NCBI GenBank assembly: GCA_964478455.1
Contig: CAYZJD010000095.1
Coordinates: 1 to 13,132 of the forward strand
Source of the DNA: CAYZJD01 sp964478455
GTDB taxonomy: Bacteria; Acidobacteriota; Terriglobia; Bryobacterales; Bryobacteraceae
Length of the DNA stretch: 13,132 bases
Reading direction: 5' to 3'
This document shows, one piece after another, positions 6,201 to 12,728 of the stretch; within the stretch, counting starts at the first letter, position 1, and each line of letters starts with the position of its first letter. A program made the position numbers and the translations under genes. Below the pieces are notes generated by a model, which ran no database searches, was not told where the DNA came from, and worked only from the letters and a program-made list of their open reading frames with translations.

Positions 6201-6866
6201 ATGACCGCGGTGTCCAAAAAGTGGGTAGCGCTGTCTTTTCTTGCGGCGGGCGTTGCTGGTGTTTCGGTCTACGCGCTGGCGCTGCGCTCGTGGCTTTTGC
6301 GGTGGGGGGCCACGCCGGACGAGCGGTCGAAGAATCTCCCCGGAGACCACCTGGTGATGCAAGCCAATTCTTCCGCCACCCGCGCCATCACGATCGGCGC
6401 ACCACCGGAACGAGTGTGGCCTTGGATTGTCCAGATCGGCCAGGGGCGCGGTGGCTTTTACAGCTACACGTGGCTCGAGAATCTCGTGGGTTGTGAGATC
6501 GTCAATGCCGAAACAGTTCATCCTGAGTGGCAAGACTTGACGCCAGGCGATTCGATCCGTCTCCACCCCAAGATGCCTGGGCTGCCCGTGATCATCGCGG
6601 AGAAGAACCGGGCGCTGGTCCTCGGTGGAGGGGCCATTCCGGAACACCGTATTCCGCCCGTGAGCTGGGCATTCGTCCTGGAACCTGCGCCGGGGAACGC
6701 TATGCGGCTCATCATCCGATGGAGATCCCACACACCGAATACCGTGTATGATCTGGTCTTCAACAAGTACCTGCTGGAGCCGATCCACTTCGCCATGGAG
6801 CGCAAGATGATGCTCGGTATCCGGGAACGCGCCGAGCGGCCGCACCCTGGCGGCGGGCACGCGTAG
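6201..6866 (+). CDS. Membrane-anchored SRPBCC-fold (START/polyketide-cyclase-like) protein
   Basis: The 221-residue protein has an N-terminal hydrophobic segment at about 8-30 (WVALSFLAAGVAGVSVYALA) that should anchor it or serve as an uncleaved signal. An SRPBCC-type domain at about 60-205 follows: the typical first strand and helix is ITIGAPPERVWPWIVQIGQG, then FYSYTWLENLVGC, and a late strand WAFVLEPAPGNAMRLIIRW. SRPBCC proteins bind hydrophobic ligands in a deep cavity; ligand and role are unknown here. ATG at 6201 is preferred because residues upstream of it would be translated hairpin. No ribosome site is visible, so leaderless translation or initiation from upstream transcription is possible. 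A GTG three codons later is an alternative. The stop lies inside the 17-bp repeated motif. Confidence 0.75.
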   Translation: MTAVSKKWVALSFLAAGVAGVSVYALALRSWLLRWGATPDERSKNLPGDHLVMQANSSATRAITIGAPPERVWPWIVQIGQGRGGFYSYTWLENLVGCEIVNAETVHPEWQDLTPGDSIRLHPKMPGLPVIIAEKNRALVLGGGAIPEHRIPPVSWAFVLEPAPGNAMRLIIRWRSHTPNTVYDLVFNKYLLEPIHFAMERKMMLGIRERAERPHPGGGHA

Positions 6867-6877
6867 CCTGTCACTGA
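6861..6877 (+). repeat. 17-bp motif, copy B
   Basis: This is an exact copy of GCGTAGCCTGTCACTGA from 335-351. The TAG stop of the SRPBCC gene lies within it. A TAAGATA follows at 6884-6890, and the nuoM ATG is 44 bp downstream. The TAAGAT could serve as a -10 for nuoM with a leader of about 25 nt, but no -35 is positioned correctly. Confidence 0.5.
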
Positions 6878-6920
6878 ATTTCGTAAGATAGACGGCTTGG
6901 GCCCGCCCTGGGTCGCGTCT

Positions 6921-8483
6921 ATGGATCATATCCTCTCGATCGTTCTCTTCACTCCGCTTGCCGGCTTTCTTGTTCTGCTCTTTATCCCTTCTTCGAAGCC
7001 GCTGGCGATCAAGCTTTGGGCGAATGTCGCCAGTCTCCTCGGCTTCCTTGTCTGCCTGCCGCTCGTCTTCCGGTTTGACCGCACGAAGGACTTCCAGTTC
7101 GTCGAGAAAGCCGACTGGATCCCCTCGATCGGCGCCTCCTACCACCTTGGAATCGACGGGTACGGCCTGTTGCTCGTGGTTCTGACGGGCCTGCTCGGGT
7201 TCCTGTCGATCCTGTCGAGTTGGAGGATCATCGAGCACCGGCTGAAGGAATACTACTCCTACTTCCTCATTCTTCAGGTCGGGATGCTCGGGGTGTTCAT
7301 GGCGCTGGACTTCCTGCTGTTCTTCGTCTGCTGGGAGCTGGTGCTGGTGCCGATGTACTTCATCATCGCCATCTGGGGAGCGGCGCGCCGCGTCTACGCC
7401 GCCATCAAGTTCATCATTTACACGCTCATGGGCTCGGTGCTGATGCTGCTCGGCATCCTGGCGCTTTACTTCCAGCACTACAACCAGCGGCAGGTCTACA
7501 CCTTCGACATCTTCGCCCTGATGACAACGAACTTCGACCCGACGCTCCAGTGGTGGGTCTTCTGGGCGTTCTTCGCCGGTTTCGCGGTGAAGGTGCCGAT
7601 GTTTCCGCTGCACACCTGGCTGCCGGACGCGCACACGGAGGCGCCTACGGCGGGCTCGGTCATCCTGGCCAGCGTGCTGCTAAAGATGGGGACGTACGGT
7701 TTTCTACGCTTCTCGCTGCCGATGCTGCCGGACGCTGCCAAGGACCCGAAGGTCATCCAGATCATGGCGTTGCTGTCGATCATCGCCATCGTTTACGGCG
7801 CCCTCGTCTGCCTGATGCAGAAGGACTGGAAGAAGCTGATCGCCTACTCCTCGGTGAGCCACCTCGGCTTTTGTACTCTCGGGATCTTCGCTCTGAATCC
7901 GGCTGGGATCGCTGGGTCCATTCTCCAGCAGATCAACCATGGGATCTCGACGGGCATGCTCTTCCTGATCGTCGGCATGGCCTACGAGCGCCGGCACACG
8001 CGCGAGATCGCCGAGTACGGCGGCCTGCTCAAGGCCATGCCCTTGTTCACCATCGTGTTCTTGATCACCGCCCTCAGTTCGATGGGGATGCCGCCGCTCA
8101 ACGGCTTCATCGGCGAGATCACCATCCTCCAGGGCGCCTACCAGGTTTCTCTTGGCTGGGCATTCTGGGTGGTGCTGGGCATCGCCCTGGGCGCGGCCTA
8201 CCTCATCTGGCTTTTCCAGCGGACGATGCTCGGAGAAATCGCCGAGAAGAACATGAAGCTTCCGGACCTCTCGCCGCGGGAGATCGCGGTGTTTGCCCCG
8301 CTGCTCGTCTGGGCGTTCTGGATCGGACTCTACCCGCGGCCGTTCTTCCAGGTGCTGGAGCGGCCAGTGGCCCAGATCGTCGAGCGCGTCCAGCCCGGCT
8401 ACTACGCCGAGCACAGGCTGCCGAATCCGCTGGGGAACACGGCGGCGGCGGGGCTGGCGGCGCCGGCTGCGCCGATGCGATAG
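6921..8483 (+). CDS. nuoM: NADH-quinone oxidoreductase subunit M (antiporter-like proton-pumping subunit of complex I)
   Basis: The 520-residue protein is a polytopic membrane protein with about 14 hydrophobic segments, the normal length for NuoM. Key proton-pathway residues are present: Glu139 in FFVCWELVLVPMY (counterpart of E. coli Glu144), Lys224 in FAVKVPMFPLHTWLPDAHTE (Lys234) and Lys255 in LLKMGTYG (Lys265). It should work as one of the three Mrp-like pumping modules in the membrane arm of complex I. It stands alone: no nuoL, nuoN or nuoK is adjacent. The upstream neighbour is the SRPBCC gene and the downstream one a convergent toxin gene whose stop is 7 bp away. ATG at 6921 matches the usual N-terminus (MDHILSIVLFTPLAG); a TTG eight codons upstream is less likely. 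The ribosome site is weak. Confidence 0.95.
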   Translation: MDHILSIVLFTPLAGFLVLLFIPSSKPLAIKLWANVASLLGFLVCLPLVFRFDRTKDFQFVEKADWIPSIGASYHLGIDGYGLLLVVLTGLLGFLSILSSWRIIEHRLKEYYSYFLILQVGMLGVFMALDFLLFFVCWELVLVPMYFIIAIWGAARRVYAAIKFIIYTLMGSVLMLLGILALYFQHYNQRQVYTFDIFALMTTNFDPTLQWWVFWAFFAGFAVKVPMFPLHTWLPDAHTEAPTAGSVILASVLLKMGTYGFLRFSLPMLPDAAKDPKVIQIMALLSIIAIVYGALVCLMQKDWKKLIAYSSVSHLGFCTLGIFALNPAGIAGSILQQINHGISTGMLFLIVGMAYERRHTREIAEYGGLLKAMPLFTIVFLITALSSMGMPPLNGFIGEITILQGAYQVSLGWAFWVVLGIALGAAYLIWLFQRTMLGEIAEKNMKLPDLSPREIAVFAPLLVWAFWIGLYPRPFFQVLERPVAQIVERVQPGYYAEHRLPNPLGNTAAAGLAAPAAPMR

Positions 8484-8490
8484 CCCACAC

Positions 8491-8895
8491 TCATCGGGTC
8501 AGAAAATCAGACGGCGAAACAGCGACCTCTGGGAACGTGGAGAGGATCTCTTTGTCGGAAGTGACCAGGGGGATCCTGAGCCTCCTCGCGACGGCAACAA
8601 ACTCACAATCGTAGGCCGAGCAATTCGATATGGACGCCAGTTGGAGAACTTCGTCCGAGTTCGCCTCAACCTCGCCGATAGTCAGAAGTTGCTCCGCCTC
8701 GTACATGAGCCGAATTGCCTGTTCAAGGGCCAGCAGCCGCTGTCGAACGTGCAGGGTGAGGACGCTTCGAAACTCTGAGCGCCACAGAAGCGGGACGGTC
8801 CATGAGGAGTCCCGCTTGAGAATACTCATCGCCTCTTCGGTTCCTTGGCCTTTGATGAGGAGGTGGGCGATCAGGTTCGTATCAGCCACGATCAT
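8491..8895 (-). CDS. vapC: PIN-domain ribonuclease toxin (VapC-type)
   Basis: The 134-residue single-domain PIN protein carries all four acidic metal-binding residues: Asp5 (VADTN), Glu41 (WRSEF), Asp96 (SAYDCEFVAVA) and Asp114 (VTSDKE). PIN toxins are Mg/Mn-dependent RNases that cleave tRNA or rRNA and are neutralised by a co-expressed antitoxin. The start overlaps the antitoxin stop by ATGA, so translation is coupled. It converges with nuoM, with only 7 bp between the stops and no terminator visible. By eye the pair is less GC-rich than the flanking nuoM and radical SAM genes, consistent with acquisition, as is common for toxin-antitoxin cassettes. Confidence 0.92.
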   Translation of the reverse strand: MIVADTNLIAHLLIKGQGTEEAMSILKRDSSWTVPLLWRSEFRSVLTLHVRQRLLALEQAIRLMYEAEQLLTIGEVEANSDEVLQLASISNCSAYDCEFVAVARRLRIPLVTSDKEILSTFPEVAVSPSDFLTR

Positions 8896-9134
8896 GGCCG
8901 GCCCGCCCGCTTTGCCCGGTTGATGGTTTCATCCGTCAGATAAATGTCACCTTGTGATTCGTGGAGGGCTCGCAGTCTTGCCAGAAATGCTTCGGCGTCA
9001 AACCTTCTCGCCATCAACGTCGTTTCCAGGCACACGATCGCCTCGCGATTGATGCTACGGCGGTGGAGCGCCGCGTTGCGCTTCAACCGGGCATATAACT
9101 CATCCGGGATGTTCTTCAAGGTCAGGGTGGCCAT
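8892..9134 (-). CDS. vapB: Ribbon-helix-helix antitoxin (FitA/VapB-like)
   Basis: The 80-residue protein begins MATLTLKNIPDELYARLKRN and continues with AALHRRSINREAIVCLETTL, the pattern of an Arc/FitA-type ribbon-helix-helix DNA-binding domain. The C-terminal half (RFDAEAFLARLRALHES ... YLTDETINRAKRAGRP) should wrap the toxin's active site. It should both neutralise the toxin and repress its own operon through the palindrome just upstream. The frame is open further upstream, but that extension overlaps the radical SAM gene, and the domain begins exactly at this ATG. It lies 65 bp downstream of the radical SAM gene on the same strand. Confidence 0.9.
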   Translation of the reverse strand: MATLTLKNIPDELYARLKRNAALHRRSINREAIVCLETTLMARRFDAEAFLARLRALHESQGDIYLTDETINRAKRAGRP

Positions 9135-9144
9135 AGGTCCAAAA

Positions 9145-9163
9145 TGGTTCCAGAATGGAACCA
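9145..9163 (-). promoter_or_regulatory. Palindromic operator of the toxin-antitoxin operon
   Basis: TGGTTCCAGAATGGAACCA is a perfect 7-bp inverted repeat with a 5-bp centre, 11 bp upstream of the antitoxin ATG. On the minus strand a TACACT box (9169-9174) lies just upstream and could be the -10, placing the transcription start inside the palindrome; no clear -35 was seen. This position is typical for autorepression by ribbon-helix-helix antitoxins. Confidence 0.6.
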
Positions 9164-9199
9164 CCTTGAGTGTACCACTTGTTTGATCCGGGAGTCCGC

Positions 9200-10267
9200 C
9201 TATTGCTTCAACGAGTCGATCCGCACCAGCTCGGGCCGCGCGGTGACCGTCTTGGGCGGCCGCAGCAGGCCCCGCGGCAGCCGCGACAGGTACGTCATCC
9301 GTTCGACCCACGGCAGGAGGCGGCGCACCGTGCGGCCGTGCAGCACGAGGCTCGCCGCCACGAGCAGGGGATGCGGAATCGTCGTGCAGCAGCGCGAGCA
9401 AACGTCGATCTCGCCGGCACGCCCCTCGACGTGAAGCCGCCGCATGCGTCTCATCTCATCGGAATTCCAGATTTCAACGAGCGGCTGCTCGCCGACCCGG
9501 CCCACCGGTTTGCCGCCCAGCATGTAGCTCTGGCAGCAGGGATAGATGTCGCCGTTGTGTTTCACGTACAGCGGCCCACGCCAGAGGTAGTGGCAGGGAT
9601 GCCGCCAGTCGGCCGGATCGTGACCGGCCTCCGGCCGCATGAGGTTGGTTTCATCCTCCTTGATGCGCACTTGGTCCACGCCCGGCACCGCGCTCCAGAA
9701 GCGGATGAACTCGTCCACCTCGCCCGCGTTGCGCTCCATGCGGACCATCTGGACCACCACCTGCATCTTCGTGCCGCGCTCGTGCTTCATCCGGCAGAAG
9801 CGGACGAAGTTGTCGCGCACCTTTTCGAACCGCGCGCCCTTGCGGTAGTACTCGAAACTCTCCTTAGTTGCGCCGTCGAAGCTGAGCGTGATGTGCTCGA
9901 GCGGCGAGCGGAGCAGCCGTTCCGATGTTTCCTCGTCGAGGAAGGTGCCATTGGTGGAAAGCAGAGTCGAGATGCCGTGCCGCGAGCAGTACTCGATCCG
10001 GTCGAAGATCAGCGGGTCCATGAACGGCTCGCCGAGGCCGATGAGCATCACGTGCTCGGCCGACGAGCCCGATTCGCGCACCAGCCGGTCGAAGATCTCC
10101 GGCGTCATGTCTTCCTTTGGCTGCTTGTACGTCTCGCGCGGACACATCGGGCAGTACAGGTTGCACTTCGCCGTGGTCTCGACAATGTACTCCACGGGCT
10201 GCGCGTTCAACTTGCTGTAACCGCAGAGGTAGCCCCAGAGCAGCTTGGCCCGGTTCCAGGCGCGCAT
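9200..10267 (-). CDS. Radical SAM protein with SPASM-type C-terminal domain, substrate unknown
   Basis: The 355-residue protein has the radical SAM cluster motif Cys35-x3-Cys39-x2-Cys42 (KCNLYCPMCPRE). A GEP motif (LIGLGEPFMDP) near 76-86 and the NGT segment (LLSTNGTFLDEE) belong to the SAM-binding barrel. A Cys-rich C-terminal region at about 225-300 (HPCHYLWRGPLYVKHNGDIY, PCCQSYMLGG, CSRCC) matches SPASM/Twitch domains that bind auxiliary Fe-S clusters. Such proteins modify peptides, sugars or cofactors by radical chemistry. No precursor peptide or glycosyl gene is adjacent, so the substrate is open. The start is ATG at 10265-10267, with GGAAG about ten bases upstream on the minus strand. 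The last ~50 residues are basic and not recognised. Confidence 0.88.
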   Translation of the reverse strand: MRAWNRAKLLWGYLCGYSKLNAQPVEYIVETTAKCNLYCPMCPRETYKQPKEDMTPEIFDRLVRESGSSAEHVMLIGLGEPFMDPLIFDRIEYCSRHGISTLLSTNGTFLDEETSERLLRSPLEHITLSFDGATKESFEYYRKGARFEKVRDNFVRFCRMKHERGTKMQVVVQMVRMERNAGEVDEFIRFWSAVPGVDQVRIKEDETNLMRPEAGHDPADWRHPCHYLWRGPLYVKHNGDIYPCCQSYMLGGKPVGRVGEQPLVEIWNSDEMRRMRRLHVEGRAGEIDVCSRCCTTIPHPLLVAASLVLHGRTVRRLLPWVERMTYLSRLPRGLLRPPKTVTARPELVRIDSLKQ

Positions 10268-10398
10268 GATGTTGTTCTTCCATTCTAACGCGGGCGTTTC
10301 ACTTATTCTAGCTGCTGGGCCTGGCGCAGCGTCTGGTTCAAGAGGGAGGCCGGGTAGGGATTCTCAACGCGGCACCGATCCGGCCTAACGCACGGTAC
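10268..10398. promoter_or_regulatory. Divergent promoter region between the radical SAM gene and the photolyase gene
   Basis: ATTCTA occurs twice (10282-10287 and 10305-10310). On the minus strand the first reads TAGAAT, a possible -10 for the radical SAM gene. On the plus strand TATTCT (10304-10309) could be a -10 for the photolyase with a start near 10316. No -35 boxes are convincing. A strong ribosome-binding sequence AGAGGGAGG (10341-10349) lies before codons that look like the true photolyase N-terminus (see that entry). Confidence 0.35.
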
Positions 10399-11742
10399 GT
10401 GCTCTATTGGGCGCAGATGAACCGCCGCGTGGACTCCAACCACAGCCTACTGCACGCAGCCGACCTGGCCAATGGCCTTGGTCTTCCGCTCCTCTACTAC
10501 GAGGGACTGACCTGCACATACCCTTACGCCAGCGACCGCCTCCACACCTTCATCCTCGAAGGCGTTCCTGAAACTGAGCGCCGTCTCCGCAAGCTCGGCA
10601 TCGGCTACGTGTTCTACCTGCGCCGGAAGCGGTCCGAACCGGACGACATCCTCCACCGTCTCGCGGCTGACGCGGCCGCCATCGTCACCGATGACTATCC
10701 AACGTTCATCGCCGCGCGGCACAATACGTCGGTCCCGAGAAAGGTGGCCGTTGCCTACCATGCGGTGGACGCGAGCTGTATCGTGCCTATGGCGCGTTTG
10801 GACAAGCGGGAGTACGCCGCCTACACGATTCGACCGAAGATCCACCGGCTGCTGCCGCAGTATTTGCAGCCGGCGGGGAAGCTCGCCGTCCGCATACGTT
10901 ACAGCGACGCGCCACCGTTTCACACGCGGGTCACCGAAAACGGGATCGCCGAATTGGTGGCCGCCTGCGAGATCGATCATTCCGTCAAGGCTTCCATTTC
11001 GTTCCGTGGAGGCCGGCTCGCGGCGGAAAAGCGCCTCGGGCACTTCCTCGAGCACAACCTCCGCCGGTACGCCCGCCACCGCAACGATCCCTCCGCGCAC
11101 GCCACCTCCAACCTCAGTCCCTACCTTCACTTCGGTCAGATCTCATCTCTGGAAATCGCTTTGGCGGCCAGGCGGCATGCGGACGAACACCGACTGGTGG
11201 CGGATGAGTTTCTGGAAGAACTCATTGTGCGCCGCGAGCTGGCGTTCAACTTCGCACGCTTCTCTGAAGCCCCTTACACGCTGGCGCTGCTGCCCGGCTG
11301 GGCGCGAGACACCTTGCGCAACCATGCCCGGGACAACCGCTCGGCGATCTACACGCGCGCGCAGTTCGAGCGCGCCGAAACACATGACGCGCTCTGGAAC
11401 GCCGCTCAGAAAGAGATGCTGCTGCGCGGCAAGATCCACGGCTATTACCGTATGTACTGGGGCAAGAAGATCATCGAGTGGTCGCCGGCTTGCGAGGAGG
11501 CCCTCGAAACGATGATCTACATTCACGACCGGTACGCTCTCGACGGCCGGGACCCGAATACTTACGCGAACATCCTCTGGTGCTTTGGGTTGCACGACCG
11601 ACCGTGGGGCAAGCGGCCCGTGTTCGGAACGGTCCGCTACATGTCGCTCGACGGCATGAAACGAGAGACCGACATTGACGCCTACATCCGGGGAATCGAC
11701 CGGCTTCAGCGGACTGGCCGTGATCCGGATCGGATAGAATAG
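10399..11742 (+). CDS. phr: Class II deoxyribodipyrimidine (CPD) photolyase
   Basis: This FAD-dependent, light-driven enzyme splits UV-induced cyclobutane pyrimidine dimers. Class II hallmarks are ANGLGLPLLYYEGL near the N-terminus, KREYAAYTIRPKIHRLLPQY, NLSPYLHFGQIS, GKIHGYYRMYWGKKIIEW, LDGRDPNTYANILWCFGLHD and VRYMSLDGMKRETD at the C-terminus. From the first conventional start (GTG 10399) it has 447 residues. However, the frame stays open back to 10312, and the residues just upstream (RVGILNAAPIRPNARYVLYW, ending at 10410) match the family N-terminus, so translation very probably starts earlier. No ATG, GTG or TTG exists there. ATT at 10360, 10 nt after AGAGGGAGG, or one of several CTG codons (10312-10335) are candidates. 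Coordinates given are therefore a minimum. The gene is otherwise intact and lies 15 bp upstream of the epimerase gene, so the two are likely co-transcribed. Confidence 0.93.
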   Translation: MLYWAQMNRRVDSNHSLLHAADLANGLGLPLLYYEGLTCTYPYASDRLHTFILEGVPETERRLRKLGIGYVFYLRRKRSEPDDILHRLAADAAAIVTDDYPTFIAARHNTSVPRKVAVAYHAVDASCIVPMARLDKREYAAYTIRPKIHRLLPQYLQPAGKLAVRIRYSDAPPFHTRVTENGIAELVAACEIDHSVKASISFRGGRLAAEKRLGHFLEHNLRRYARHRNDPSAHATSNLSPYLHFGQISSLEIALAARRHADEHRLVADEFLEELIVRRELAFNFARFSEAPYTLALLPGWARDTLRNHARDNRSAIYTRAQFERAETHDALWNAAQKEMLLRGKIHGYYRMYWGKKIIEWSPACEEALETMIYIHDRYALDGRDPNTYANILWCFGLHDRPWGKRPVFGTVRYMSLDGMKRETDIDAYIRGIDRLQRTGRDPDRIE

Positions 11743-11757
11743 GTCCGCTCCGCGTCC

Positions 11758-12654
11758 ATGAAGGTCACCGTCACCGGCGCGTCGGGTTTCATCGGCCGCC
11801 GTCTCGTGCGGCGGCTGCTTGAGGCGAACCACTCCGTTCACCTACTCGTACGCTCGCCCCGCGCGGGCCTGGGCGCCGTGCCATGGTCGCTGTGGGACGC
11901 GCTGGCGGGAGATCCGCCGGCGGCGAGCCTGGAAGGCGTCGAGGCGCTGATTCACCTGGCCGGAGAACCCATCGCGCAACGCTGGACTCCGGTGGTGAAA
12001 GAGCGGATCCTCCGCAGCCGCGTCGAGGGCACCGCGCGTCTCGTTGCGGCGCTGGCACGGCTCGAACGGCGCCCGCTCGTTCTTGTCTGCGCCTCCGCGG
12101 TCGGCTTTTACGGCTCTCGTGGGGACGAGGTGCTCACCGAGGAGTCGCCTCCGGGCAGCGGCTTTCTCTCGCAGGTCTGCATGGGGTGGGAAGAAGCCGC
12201 GGATGCCGCCGTGGAACTCGGCATCCGTGTCGTCAAGCTCCGCTTCGGCGTGGTGCTCGGAACCGAAGGCGGCGCGCTCGCGCGCATGCTGCCTCCCTTC
12301 CGCTGGGGGCTGGGCGGGTGCGTCGGTTCCGGCGCGCAGTGGATGTCCTGGATTCATGTTGACGATCTGGTCGAGCTCGTCTGCTTCTCGCTGGAGCAGG
12401 CGCAGTTCAGCGGCGTCGCCAACGCCACAGCGCCCAACCCGGTGCGCAACGCGGAGTTCACCGCGACCCTGGCGGGGGGTCTTCGCCGTCCCGCTTTCGT
12501 TCCCGTTCCCGCCCTGGTTCTGAAAGCGCTGTTTGGAGAGATGGCGGAGATCCTGCTCGGCAGCCAGCGCGTGCTCCCACGGGCCGCCGAATCGGCCGGT
12601 TTCCGGTTCCGCTACCCGCACCTGGAGGCGGCGCTGCGCCAGTTGCTCGGATAG
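11758..12654 (+). CDS. TIGR01777-family NAD(P)-dependent epimerase/SDR protein (YfcH/SDR39U1-like)
   Basis: The 298-residue extended short-chain dehydrogenase-like protein starts MKVTVTGASGFIGRRLVRRL. The Rossmann GxxGxxG is at Gly7, Gly10 and Gly13. Family-typical segments follow: LIHLAGEPIAQRWTPVVKER, ASAVGFYGSRGDEVLTEESP, VVKLRFGVVLGTEGGALARM, GSGAQWMSWIHVDDLV, NATAPNPVRNAEFTATLA and a DUF1731-like end (LLGSQRVLPRAAESAGFRFR). The physiological substrate of this widespread family is not established. ATG at 11758 follows the photolyase stop by 15 bp without a clear ribosome site; a TAGAAT overlapping the photolyase stop (11735-11740) could be a weak internal -10. Length is normal. Confidence 0.92.
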   Translation: MKVTVTGASGFIGRRLVRRLLEANHSVHLLVRSPRAGLGAVPWSLWDALAGDPPAASLEGVEALIHLAGEPIAQRWTPVVKERILRSRVEGTARLVAALARLERRPLVLVCASAVGFYGSRGDEVLTEESPPGSGFLSQVCMGWEEAADAAVELGIRVVKLRFGVVLGTEGGALARMLPPFRWGLGGCVGSGAQWMSWIHVDDLVELVCFSLEQAQFSGVANATAPNPVRNAEFTATLAGGLRRPAFVPVPALVLKALFGEMAEILLGSQRVLPRAAESAGFRFRYPHLEAALRQLLG

Positions 12655-12686
12655 CGCCCGTCGTTCGCATCAAGGGTTACGTAGAG

Positions 12687-12709
12687 GCCGGCTGGCGGCA
12701 ATAGCCGGC
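12687..12709 (+). terminator. Perfect 7-bp hairpin between the epimerase gene and proC
   Basis: GCCGGCT (12687-12693) pairs with AGCCGGC (12703-12709) around a 9-base loop. No T-run follows, so it may be a weak or factor-assisted terminator for the photolyase-epimerase unit, or an operator just upstream of the proC promoter. Confidence 0.35.
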
Positions 12710-12716
12710 AGCGCGC

Positions 12717-12722
12717 CATAAT
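12717..12722 (+). promoter_or_regulatory. Candidate -10 box of proC, implying a leaderless transcript
   Basis: CATAAT matches TATAAT at five of six positions and ends 6 bp before the ATG at 12729, which would put the transcription start at or next to the start codon. No -35 at 16-18 bp and no ribosome site are visible. Prediction by eye. Confidence 0.3.
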
Positions 12723-12728
12723 CAACCC

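Noticed and set aside
6192..7634. 480-codon antisense open frame across the SRPBCC and nuoM genes
   Set aside because: It spans two well-supported genes and has a charged, His/Arg/Glu-rich composition with no domain; it is a codon-bias shadow.
9135..9401. Longer N-terminus for the antitoxin
   Set aside because: The extension runs through the operator and into the radical SAM gene; the ribbon-helix-helix domain begins at the ATG at 9132-9134.
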